From Desulfoluna spongiiphila (GTDB lineage: Bacteria; Desulfobacterota; Desulfobacteria; Desulfobacterales; Desulfolunaceae), in assembly GCF_900101345.1 (NCBI RefSeq), contig NZ_FMUX01000020.1, forward strand, positions 1 to 64,000: a stretch of DNA of 64,000 nucleotides. Direction: 5' to 3'. The notes beneath the pieces were generated by a model. It saw only the letters and a program-made list of their open reading frames with translations. It did not search any database and was not told the DNA's origin. The translations under genes and the position numbers were made by a program. This document shows, piece by piece, positions 19,158-28,100 of the stretch (within the stretch, counting starts at the first letter, position 1; every line of letters begins with the position of its first letter).

Positions 19158-19378
19158 GCGTTTGGGGGAAAGGTGGGCTAACGGCCTTAAAGTCGTTGCG
19201 CTCCATCACCTGGAATAAAGAGCCGTACCGGCTGCGGTGCTCGGAAATACTGTGGACCAGGGTAAAAAGAAAAAGTCATGCCAGGGAAAAATCGTCAACA
19301 TTTTATGGCCCCCACGTGCACCCTGCCGGTACCCGCTCCATCCGGCATTGGACATGGAATAAAAACAGTGATATGTAG

Positions 19379-20350
19379 GTGCGTTTTGAAAAGATGCGCT
19401 TTGACAGGTCCAATCAGGGGAGAAACTCTTTTTTCAGCCATATGGATGTGATGCCTTTGGATAAGACGGGGATACCAGAAAAACCGGTGTCGCGCATAGC
19501 GCCGACTCCCAGCGGATACCTGCATCTTGGCAATGCGGTGAATTTTCTCGTGACCTGGGCCCTGGTCCGGGCCAGGGGCGGTACCCTTCACCTGCGCATC
19601 GACGACATGGACGGGATCCGGTTCCGGGACGAGGTCCTGAATGACATTTTCAAGAGCCTGGAGTGGCTGGGACTGGACTGGGACACTGGGCCCACGGGGC
19701 CGGATGAGTTTCACCGCTCTTTTTCCCTTCAAAAGAGGCGCGATGTCTACCGCAGCGAGCTGGGCCGGTTGACCCAAGAGACCGGAAAGCTCTTTGCCTG
19801 CGAGTGTTCCCGCAGCGCCATTAAAAAGGTGGCGCCGAGCGGCCTCTATCCCGGGACCTGCAGGCAGTGCGGTCACGCCCTGGTGCCCCATAAAACCGCC
19901 ATGCGGGTTGTGGTGGATCAGGGGACGGTGGTCCGTGTGAACGGCCATGGGCTGGATCTGTCGAACACATTCGGGGATTTTCTGCTCTGGCGAAAAGACG
20001 ACCAGCCTGCGTATCAGTTTGCCAGCCTCCTGGAAGACGAGGCCGGGCAGATCAATTTTATCGTCCGGGGTGAAGACCTGCTGCCGTCAACGGCCGCGCA
20101 ACTTTACCTGGCGGACCTTTTTCACGCCGACAACTTCAGGCGCTGCACCTTTTTGCATCACAGCCTGATTCAGGGCGCGGACGGGGAAAAGCTGTCCAAG
20201 TCCCGGGGAGCCTATGCCTTGAAGGACATGCGTGACGCCGGGATGAGTCCCGATGTGGCCTGGAAAACAGCGGCCCGGTATTTGGGGGGCAGCCCCGAGG
20301 ACGTGGAAACGCCCCGGGACTTGATCGCGTGCCTGCGGCAGTCCCGGTAA
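19379..20350 (+). CDS. gluQ: glutamyl-Q tRNA(Asp) synthetase
   Basis: A truncated glutamyl-tRNA synthetase paralogue that attaches glutamate to queuosine in tRNA-Asp. RIAPTPSGYLHLGNAVN contains the HIGH-like motif, LRIDDMDGIRFRDE the glutamate site, and GEKLSKSRG the KMSKS loop. A zinc site is visible as CECSRS plus CRQCG. The tRNA anticodon-binding domain of GluRS is absent. GTG 19379 gives 323 residues, but the first ~35 are not conserved; a start nearer MDVMPLDK is possible. The stop codon lies at the border of a 123 bp repeat. Confidence 0.88.
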   Translation: MRFEKMRFDRSNQGRNSFFSHMDVMPLDKTGIPEKPVSRIAPTPSGYLHLGNAVNFLVTWALVRARGGTLHLRIDDMDGIRFRDEVLNDIFKSLEWLGLDWDTGPTGPDEFHRSFSLQKRRDVYRSELGRLTQETGKLFACECSRSAIKKVAPSGLYPGTCRQCGHALVPHKTAMRVVVDQGTVVRVNGHGLDLSNTFGDFLLWRKDDQPAYQFASLLEDEAGQINFIVRGEDLLPSTAAQLYLADLFHADNFRRCTFLHHSLIQGADGEKLSKSRGAYALKDMRDAGMSPDVAWKTAARYLGGSPEDVETPRDLIACLRQSR

Positions 20351-20473
20351 GGGCTCAAACAAAAAATAAATAGACAAGGCACACATGAATGCCGCAGTGA
20401 CTTATCCCTATGAACGAGGGAGAAAGCGCAGCGGCAACCAGCTTTCAAGGTGGCTCACCTTGCCGCCGGAGGC
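20351..20473 (+). repeat. 123-bp right-half variant of the MITE-like element, copy 1
   Basis: Starts immediately after the gluQ stop with GGGCTCAAACAAAAAATAAA and ends with CCGCCGGAGGC. A copy of the same length follows another stop codon at 61253-61375. It contains the internal stem GCCGC/GCGGC and the hairpin AAGGTG/CACCTT. Confidence 0.85.
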
Positions 20474-20564
20474 ATTGCTTTGGCGCGGTACACACGATTG
20501 AACGCATGAGAGGGCCCGGATGGTCGGGCGTTCTCTTTTTATTTTATAAGGAGTTTTGTGACCC

Positions 20565-21674
20565 ATGCAATTGAACTGCGGTATTGTTGGCCTGCCCAAC
20601 GTCGGTAAATCCACCCTCTTTTCGGCCCTGACCTCTGCTCCTGCCGAGGCGGCCAACTACCCTTTTTGCACCATTGAGCCCAACGTGGGCGTCGTGGCGG
20701 TGCCTGATGAGCGCATGAACCGAATCACGGAGCTGATTCCCCCCCAGAAGGTGATTCCGGCGGTGGTGGAGTTTGTGGACATCGCAGGCCTGGTCCGTGG
20801 CGCGTCCAAAGGGGAGGGGCTCGGCAACCAGTTCCTCGGTCACATCCGTCAGGTGGGGGCCATTATCCATGTGGTGCGCTGTTTTGACGACGACGACGTG
20901 GTCCATGTGGATGGAAAAGTCAACCCGGTGAGCGATATTGAGACCATCAGCATCGAGCTGGCCTTTGCTGACCTCGAAACGGTCCAGAAGCGACTCACCG
21001 GCCTGCCCAAGCTCCTCAAGTCCCAGGACAAGAAGATCTCCGGCAAGGCCAAGGCCGTAGAGCCTGTGCTGACAAAGCTGGTGGCGGCCCTGGAAGAGGG
21101 CGAGCCTGCGCGGAGCCTGGAACTGGATGAGCGCGAAGTGGAGCTCGTCTCCGACCTTCACCTCATCACCCTGAAAAAGCAGCTCTACTGCTGCAACGTC
21201 GGGGAAGATGACCTTGGCAAAGAGAACGATTACGTGGCCAAGGTTCGGGAGTTTGCCGAAAAGGATGGCTCCGGTGTGGTGGTGATCTGCGGAAAATTCG
21301 AGTCAGAGATCTCCGAGATGGACGACGAAGAGGAGAGGAAGGCCTTTCTTGAAGACGCCGGTCTCAAGGAGTCCGGTCTCCATCGCCTTATTCAGGAAGG
21401 CTACAGCATGCTGGGGCTCCAGACCTACTTTACCGCGGGTGAAAAAGAGGTGAGGGCCTGGACCTTTCCCAAAGGGGCCAAGGCCCCCCAGGCCGCAGGG
21501 GTGATCCATTCCGATTTCGAGCGCGGTTTTATCCGCGCTGAAGTCTACCACTGCGAAGAGCTGTTCGAGTACAAAAGCGAGGCGACCCTTAAAGAGAAGG
21601 GCAAGCTCCGTGTGGAAGGCAAGGAGTACGAGGTGCAGGACGGAGAGGTCCTCCACTTTCGCTTCAACGTGTAA
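20565..21674 (+). CDS. ychF: ribosome-associated GTPase/ATPase YchF (Obg family)
   Basis: 369 residues. G1 is GLPNVGKSTLFSAL, G2 lies in PFCTIEPN, and G3 is DIAGLVRGASKGEGLGNQFL. The G4 position lacks NKxD, which in YchF shifts preference to ATP. The C-terminal TGS domain includes AWTFPKGAKAPQAAGVIHSDFERGFIRAEV. The protein binds ribosomes and takes part in stress and redox control. An AAGGAG site precedes the ATG. It converges on a SWIM-domain gene with an 11-base overlap. Confidence 0.95.
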   Translation: MQLNCGIVGLPNVGKSTLFSALTSAPAEAANYPFCTIEPNVGVVAVPDERMNRITELIPPQKVIPAVVEFVDIAGLVRGASKGEGLGNQFLGHIRQVGAIIHVVRCFDDDDVVHVDGKVNPVSDIETISIELAFADLETVQKRLTGLPKLLKSQDKKISGKAKAVEPVLTKLVAALEEGEPARSLELDEREVELVSDLHLITLKKQLYCCNVGEDDLGKENDYVAKVREFAEKDGSGVVVICGKFESEISEMDDEEERKAFLEDAGLKESGLHRLIQEGYSMLGLQTYFTAGEKEVRAWTFPKGAKAPQAAGVIHSDFERGFIRAEVYHCEELFEYKSEATLKEKGKLRVEGKEYEVQDGEVLHFRFNV

Positions 21675-22158
21675 AGGACTCCTCGGCTCGAAAGGAGAGC
21701 TCGTCCACCACATCCGGGAGCTCATCGGCCAGGTCGAGGACCAGGTCCATGAGTTGCTCCCGGGAAAGCTGTCGGAGGTAGGTCTCAATCTCCGACGGCT
21801 CGGCGGTGAGCTCGTTGAGAAGGCTCAGCCGGTCGTCGTCCTCGGTGGCGATGGGCAGTTCCTCCTGGCCTGCCATCATGGCAAGGTATGCATACACGGC
21901 TGCGGCAGCGTGCTCGCAGTCGTTTACCCCGGCGCACGAACAGACCGAGGTGAGGGTCTGGTCCTCGAAAAAGATCATGACGGCGTGGCGAGCCGAATCT
22001 TCGACCCAGGCAAGGAGATCTCCGTCTTCGGTCAGGGCAATCCCTTCGACACATGCGGTTTCGTGAAGCTTTTTTCCTTTGTCTGCGGTGGGGCCTTCGA
22101 TCCAGGCGTCGATATCATCGTGGGTCAGGCTGTGAAAGGGATTCAGGTGACGGGTCAT
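21664..22158 (-). CDS. SWIM zinc-finger domain protein
   Basis: 164 residues. CSCAGVNDCEHAAAAVYAYL (about 73-92) matches the CxCx(n)CxH SWIM zinc finger. The upstream GKKLHETACV and VEDSARHAVMIFFED strands are usual for the family. The C-terminal half (100-164) is acidic and helical. SWIM proteins bind DNA or proteins and often sit beside SNF2 helicases, but none is adjacent here. It ends inside the 3' end of ychF. Confidence 0.72.
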   Translation of the reverse strand: MTRHLNPFHSLTHDDIDAWIEGPTADKGKKLHETACVEGIALTEDGDLLAWVEDSARHAVMIFFEDQTLTSVCSCAGVNDCEHAAAAVYAYLAMMAGQEELPIATEDDDRLSLLNELTAEPSEIETYLRQLSREQLMDLVLDLADELPDVVDELSFRAEESFTR

Positions 22159-22433
22159 GGGGTGGGGCCCTCCAAAAAAGATCGGTCAGTGAAGATAAAG
22201 TGTGGCGGTGTGAACGGACATTCATATGCCGGGCCCGGAGAAGGGCAAGCACTTGACCGAGGGGGCAATATGAAGGATTCGAAGAACAATACTATGGCCG
22301 ATTGATTCCGGCAACAGCCGTGTTTCAGCTGGTGTGAAAAACCCTCTGCGCCTTTGTCGGCCCAGGGGGTTTTTGTGTCCTGGGACCCCTCGATTTCAGG
22401 GTGCCACTGACAAGAAAATGTGATACCTAAAAG

Positions 22434-22456
22434 AGGCCCCATCAAGGGGCTTTTTG
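22434..22456 (+). terminator. intrinsic terminator upstream of the SMC-like operon
   Basis: GCCCC-ATCAA-GGGGC followed by TTTTTG. A second, weaker GC hairpin with a T-run lies at about 22339-22376. These insulate the following operon; no upstream gene on this strand ends nearby. Confidence 0.6.
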
Positions 22457-22554
22457 TTTTTGGCGCGGGGTTGGCCGCAGCATGCATGTCGCATGGTGCC
22501 TGGGCAACGCCGAGTGCGTGAGGACCGGATCAGACAGACACAGGTGTGCAATAG

Positions 22555-24084
22555 TTGGATACGTTGACAACAGAGGAAAAGCGCCTTGAGGGCGAAGGTG
22601 AATCCAGGACGGTGCGAACCCGGGAGTCGGACGTCACGCGGGTGGTGCACTCGGGGCTTGTCATGCGTCCTATTTATGAGCTGGAGGCTCGAAGGTTCCG
22701 TTTCGGAGAGGCCGGTGGAAAGGCCTGGGAGGTGCTGGATCTCTGCTGGCTGGCCTTCGCCATTTTAGATACCATCTCCGAGGTGACCGAATACCAGGTA
22801 GGGGCGTCCCGAAGTGAGGTGATCAAGCGCATCCGGTCATCGGCCCGGGTGCAGGCCCAGGCCGCCGGGGTGGACATCAGCGACGAGGAACTCGATGAGG
22901 TGATCAGCCGCGTTTTTGACCACCTATCCAACCGGGAGCGACGCTACCTGCCCTTTGAGTACCCGTATTACGACGGCCAGGAAGGCCGGTTCGATACCCG
23001 CAAGTTCTGGCTCATCAAGGCCGTGTACACCGGTTACGGAGAGACCACCTCCTTTGCCCTCACCGACGAAGGGTACGCCGCCTACTTCGGCCTGCACGAG
23101 ACCAGCGCCCTGGACGGAACGGCCATCGGCAACCTCCGGATCAAGCTGTTCATTGAGCGCGGCAACGTGGACGACGCCATTTTGGTGGCGGACCAGAACC
23201 AGAAGCAGTGCTTCCGCAAGGCCGGGGACATCCGGAACGTGCGCCGGGCCATCGCCCGGAACATCCACGCCGTGGAGTTTGCAAAGATCAACGCCATGGC
23301 CGATGAAGGCACGGGCCAGGCGATTCAGATTCAGGAGGAGAGCAGCAGGCTCCAGACCCTGGTCATGGCCTACCTCCAGGACGCCTCCGATGCGGAGCTT
23401 GAGGAGAAACTGCACCAGCTTGCAGGCCAGCTCAGGCACCTGAACTCCCGCCAGATGGATCTGGTGGGCGAACTCCAGCGCCTGCCCGACGACTACCACA
23501 AACACAGCCACAAGCTGTTCCGGCGGAACTCCTACGGCATCCTGCCCTCCCCCGATGAGGTGCTCAAGCGGGTGGCTAGGCTGGAGGAGCACGACGCCGC
23601 CAGGGTGGGGCGAGAATTCATCGCCCGCTTTGACCCGCCCACCCGGCCCTCCCTGTTCGATCCGGCCACCCTTATGGATGCCATGGATCGTTTTCTGGAG
23701 CGCATGAGCGGCCCCCAGGAGAAACAGCGGGCCGTCTGCGAAATCGACGGAGAAGATCTGGAGACCTACCACTCGGAACTCACCGACGACCTCATGGCTT
23801 CAGCCGGCGCCTTTATGCGCAACGCCGTCCACAAAGAGGGCTTTCTGGCCCTCTCCGATCTCATGGAGCGGTCCTGCGATAGCGGCACCCCCATGGCCGT
23901 TGCCGCCGCCATGACCGTCTTCCAGTGCTTCGTGGACCCCCGGACCGCAGAAAAGAACCGCGTCCAGGTCCGCCTGGCAGACACCGAAAGCCGCTTTTCC
24001 ACCCGGCTCCCCGACGGGCGCCTCTACCGCGGCCACAACCTGGCCCTGGTGCCTCTTTCCATGGGCAGGGCAGAGGCAAATTAA
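22555..24084 (+). CDS. MukF/MksF/JetA-like putative kleisin subunit of an SMC-like complex
   Basis: 509 residues. Around residues 37-190 the sequence looks like winged-helix folds (RPIYELEARRFRF, then FALTDEGYAAYFGLHE as a wing). This is followed by a long helical region (200-330) with heptad-like leucines and a C-terminal globular part. I recognise no named domain; the assignment rests on size, winged-helix appearance and first position before a ~270-residue protein and a 1457-residue SMC-like ATPase, the order of mukFEB, mksFEB and jetABC. Start is TTG 22555 behind AGGTG or ATG 22663. A MITE-like element separates it from the second gene, so cotranscription is uncertain. Confidence 0.6.
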   Translation: MDTLTTEEKRLEGEGESRTVRTRESDVTRVVHSGLVMRPIYELEARRFRFGEAGGKAWEVLDLCWLAFAILDTISEVTEYQVGASRSEVIKRIRSSARVQAQAAGVDISDEELDEVISRVFDHLSNRERRYLPFEYPYYDGQEGRFDTRKFWLIKAVYTGYGETTSFALTDEGYAAYFGLHETSALDGTAIGNLRIKLFIERGNVDDAILVADQNQKQCFRKAGDIRNVRRAIARNIHAVEFAKINAMADEGTGQAIQIQEESSRLQTLVMAYLQDASDAELEEKLHQLAGQLRHLNSRQMDLVGELQRLPDDYHKHSHKLFRRNSYGILPSPDEVLKRVARLEEHDAARVGREFIARFDPPTRPSLFDPATLMDAMDRFLERMSGPQEKQRAVCEIDGEDLETYHSELTDDLMASAGAFMRNAVHKEGFLALSDLMERSCDSGTPMAVAAAMTVFQCFVDPRTAEKNRVQVRLADTESRFSTRLPDGRLYRGHNLALVPLSMGRAEAN

Positions 24085-24092
24085 AAAAGTAC

Positions 24093-24263
24093 GCCTCCGG
24101 CGGCCCTGCCGGGGGCTAAACTTCTAAAAAGTTTAACAAATGGGTTTTAGAACGTAGATTCAAGTCAATTTAAATCAAAGACGAATGTGATTTTTCCCGA
24201 GGAACGAGGGGAAAAGCGCATTCGTAACCTGCTTTCGAGGTGGCACACCTCGCCGCCGGAGGC
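24093..24263 (+). repeat. 171-bp MITE-like element, full copy M1
   Basis: Bounded by GCCTCCGGCGG and CCGCCGGAGGC, 11 bp perfect terminal inverted repeats. The left half has the GCCTCCGGC/GCCGGGGGC hairpin and an AAACTT-AAGTTT palindrome. The right half has GAATG...CATTC and GAGGTG-GCA-CACCTC stems. It lies between the first and second genes of the SMC-like operon. Confidence 0.88.
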
Positions 24264-24375
24264 ATGCTTTTTGAACCTACCTTGACCATATCATCCTTTT
24301 CGCAGCCGGTGAGCGTTAGCGAGCCGCATGCACTATGGGGTCAAGGGGTGGCCACTTAGGCGAAAAACCCCCTTG

Positions 24376-25182
24376 ATGTCGGAGGCGACATATACATTGG
24401 AAACAAACGATATCTATCAGGTCAATCGGTTGATTTATCTCAGCCTGGCCCACAGCAACGGGCGCAAGCAGCTGGTGGGCCGCCACCAGGACGAGGCCAA
24501 GGAGCTGGTCCAGCGCTACCAGGCGGACGGGCAGTTCCAGGTGATGGTCCATGACGGCCTCGCCGGTCTGGAGCTTCAGATGCTGGACGTGGATGCCCTG
24601 GCGCTTCGGGTTTCAGCCATGCACGCCGGGAGTTTTTTTGCGGCGAACCTCACCGAATACGGCAAGATCCTGGCCCGAAACGAGCTGAAGGCGGCCGAGC
24701 TGCTCATGGTGCACTGCGCCGTGGCCACGGCGTTTTTTCCGTCCGAGGCGGATCTGGACGCGCCGGTGGAGGATCTGGGCATCGCCATGGTGGAAGACGT
24801 GGTGGAGGTGCTGCGGCGCTTTGCAGAGGCCGAGGCGCAGATGGATGAGGACGAGGATCTGGTCCACCCTGAGGTGAGGACCGCTGCCAAGAGGTTCCGT
24901 GAGCTTCCCGAGGAGAACCCCGACAGCAAGCGCGCCGGTGGCGGCCACAGCTGGGTGGAGCTGATCCAGCGTGTGTTTGAGCACATGGTGGAGACGGGCT
25001 ACCTCCTGGCCTTTGAGGACCGTCCCGGGGAATTGGAGTACCGGCCCACGCCCTCGTACCAGGCGGCCCTTAAAAATGCCACGGTGTATGCGTTCCATGC
25101 CTTCCGCGATGTGGTGGAGGACCATGAGATGATGGCGGAGCAGGCCGACACGGCAGACCAGGCGGAAGGGGAGGCGCAGTAA
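24376..25182 (+). CDS. MukE/MksE/JetB-like putative KITE subunit
   Basis: 268 residues from the ATG at 24376; an in-frame ATG at 24328 adds a leader that overlaps repeat-derived DNA. The N-terminal half (YQVNRLIYLSLAHSNGRKQLV) and the later FEHMVETGYLLAFEDR region read as helical with strand turns, consistent with winged-helix KITE proteins. An acidic tail ends the chain. No named domain is certain. The stop is followed one base later by the ATG of the SMC-like gene, so the two are translationally coupled and probably form a complex. Confidence 0.58.
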   Translation: MSEATYTLETNDIYQVNRLIYLSLAHSNGRKQLVGRHQDEAKELVQRYQADGQFQVMVHDGLAGLELQMLDVDALALRVSAMHAGSFFAANLTEYGKILARNELKAAELLMVHCAVATAFFPSEADLDAPVEDLGIAMVEDVVEVLRRFAEAEAQMDEDEDLVHPEVRTAAKRFRELPEENPDSKRAGGGHSWVELIQRVFEHMVETGYLLAFEDRPGELEYRPTPSYQAALKNATVYAFHAFRDVVEDHEMMAEQADTADQAEGEAQ

Positions 25183-25183
25183 G

Positions 25184-28100
25184 ATGTATCGACTCAGCAG
25201 ATTTTTTATAAGCGACGTGGCGGCAGGTGAGAACATCGTCCAGAACGGTTATTTTCCCATCTGCCGGGAGGGGGAGCAGGCCGACCACGGGGTGCTCTTT
25301 GCCCAGAACGGTTCCTGCAAGACCACCCTCCTCTCTTTCCTGCTCAGCGCCTTCTGCCCGGAGCAGCGCCGGTTTGTCCAGCACCTTCAGTCCGGCGGGG
25401 ACAAGAGCCTGGACCAGTACCTGATTCCCGGGCGGCCTGCCGTGGTGCTCATCAACCTCACCGTGACGGCGGAGCCCACCCTCTTTGAGGCCGAGCCCGA
25501 AGAGCACCTTCTGGTGGGGCAGCTCATCTACCGGCACAAAGGGGCGGCGGGCAAGATCGACCGAATCTATTTCACCTCCCGGGAGGAGACCCTCTTTGAC
25601 GATCTGCGGTCTGCCTGGCCGGACCTCTCCTCGGAGGAGAAACCCTTTACCGCGGCTCGGGAGTACATCGCCCCCAGGGTGACCTCCACCACCTCCCAGC
25701 GGGACTGGGAAGAGCACCTGGAAAAACTTGACCTCGACCCCTGGCTGGTAAACCGTCAGGTGGACTTTGCCCGCTCCGAAGGGGGGATCAAGGACGCCTT
25801 CAAGTTCCGCAACGAAGAGGAGTTCATGGGGTTTTTCCTGGGCTGCGTCACGGACCTGGATGTGGCGGCAAAGCTTCGGGAGACCGCGTTGCAGTCCATG
25901 GAGAAGATGCGCCACCGCCCAGAGAAGAAGGCGCGGCTCAAGGCCGCCTGGGGGCTTCGGGAAAAACTCTCTGAGTTTGAGGCCATCAGCGGCAAGTGGC
26001 GCGGCGCCGGAGAGGACACAGACGCCTTTCGCATGCGCCTGGGCGAGGCCCACCGCCTCCTGACAATGGCAAAGGCAGCTGCGGCCGACAGGGGAAAAGA
26101 GGTTGCCGGCCATATTACCGAAGCCACCGAGTCCCACGACGCCGTGACCCTGCGGCTCAACCGCACCCGGGCCAACGCGTTTTACCTGGAGTCGGTGAAA
26201 TTCGCCCGGGAGGAAAAACGCCTCAAAGAGCAGGTGGACGCGGCCTCCGAGGCCTATGCCGCAGGTCGCAGGGAGCAGGCCTCCCTGCGCGGAGCGGGCC
26301 TTGTGGCAAAGATCCGCCGGATGTCCGCCCAGATCGACGACCGGGAGACGGCCCTCTCCGACAAGGATGACGCCCTGGCGCCGGTGCGCGAGCAGATTTC
26401 CGTGCGATCTTCCCAGTACCATCATCGCCTGGCCTCAGATCGCGACGAGGCCGCAAAGGAAAGGCTGCGGCTGAAGGAAGAGCAGCAGGCCGCCGGGTCG
26501 AAGCGGCGAACCATCGAAGCCGAGGCCGAGGCCCTTGCCTCCGAGGTGGAGACGGCGAGAAACACCCTCACCCGGTGCACCACCCTCATCGACGCTGCGG
26601 AGACCTCCCGAAACGCCTTGGGCCTTACGCCGGGCCAGGCCCCTGAAGAGGCCGTGGAGGGCTTGAAGGCCGATCAGGCCCAGCATGCCTCACGCCGGGA
26701 AGAGATCATCGCCTCCCTGGAGGACCTCTACCTGGAGATGGAGGAGAGCAAGCAGCTCTGGAAAGGCCGTCAGCGGGATCTTGCCGAGGGCGAATCCGCC
26801 GTCAGGCAGGCCGCAGAGACCCTGGACAAGGAAAAAACCGCCAGGGAAGCCCTCCAGACCAACCGGCACCTGGCCACCGTGGCCGGGTGCAGCGATCTGT
26901 CTCCCCATCAGCCGGACCTGGCGTCCCGGGTGGCCGAGATGCTCCAGCGCAAGCGAAACGCCGTGGCCGAGCAGAACCACCAGCGGTTTACCCTGGATGA
27001 CGAGATCGAGCGGCTTTCCACCACTGAGACCCTGGCCGTGGACGCAGACACCCGGAAGCTGCTGGCGTGGCTCCAGGAGGAAGGGTTCTCCCCTGCCGAT
27101 ATCAAGGCGTTTCCCGATTACCTCGCCGCAGAGTACGGCGATCCCCAGGTGGTGGCACGGTTTCTCGAAAAAGACCCGGGGCGCTTTACCGGTATCATGG
27201 CCAAAGACGCCAATGTTCTGGAGAAGGTCAGGGCCCTTTCCACCCCTGCCTGGCTGACGCGGCCGGTGGTGATCTCCGTGCCGTCCTCCCTGGAGGAGGT
27301 TGCTCGCTGTGAGGGCCACGTGCTGGCCCCGGCGGACGCCTCGGTTTACAGTCCTTCATTTATTGAAACCCGCATCACCGAGTTGAAGGCCAGGCGCGCC
27401 GCCCTGGTGGAGGCCCTGGTCTCCGAGCAGGCCGTGCTGGCTGAGATGGAACATGCGGCCAGGCTTCTCTCCGCCTATCTGGAACAGTATCCCGATGAGT
27501 CCGGGGTACAGGCCCTGGAAGGGCGTCTTACCGAAGCTGCCCAGCGTGTGGAGGAGATCCGGGGGGAGATTGCCCGGGCCGAAGAGACCCAGAAAGTGCT
27601 CCTGGCCGAGGAGAACCGTTTTAACGGCGAGGTCAAGGGCATCACCGAAGCGGAGGCAGAACTCACCCGCCGGATGCAGCAGCTTGTCGGCTGGCAGACT
27701 CAGTACGGTGAGCTGGCCGCCTGGAAGCAGAGCCTCATCGATGAAAATCGGAACCTTTCGGCCTTTGCCGGTCGCAAGACGGACATCCGTGAGAGCCGGG
27801 AAGCCTTGGGCGACGAGATGACGCGCCTGGTGGAGCTTCTCGCCCGCAACGAGGCCTCGGTAAAGAGGCTGGACGAAAAGGCCGAGCTTGTGCCCCAAGG
27901 AGACGCCCTCCTGGATGAGGATCAGAAGCAGGAGGCCCGGGAGATGGACCTGTCCGCCCTGGCGTCTCTGTATGCCGATGCCCTGGAGCGGGAGCGCCGC
28001 GTGGCAGGGGAACTCGGTATCGAGACCCTGGCGGCTGAACTCACCGAGCTCAAGGCCAAGCGCCAGAAAGAGGCGGCGGAGCTGGAGCGATCCCGCCGCG

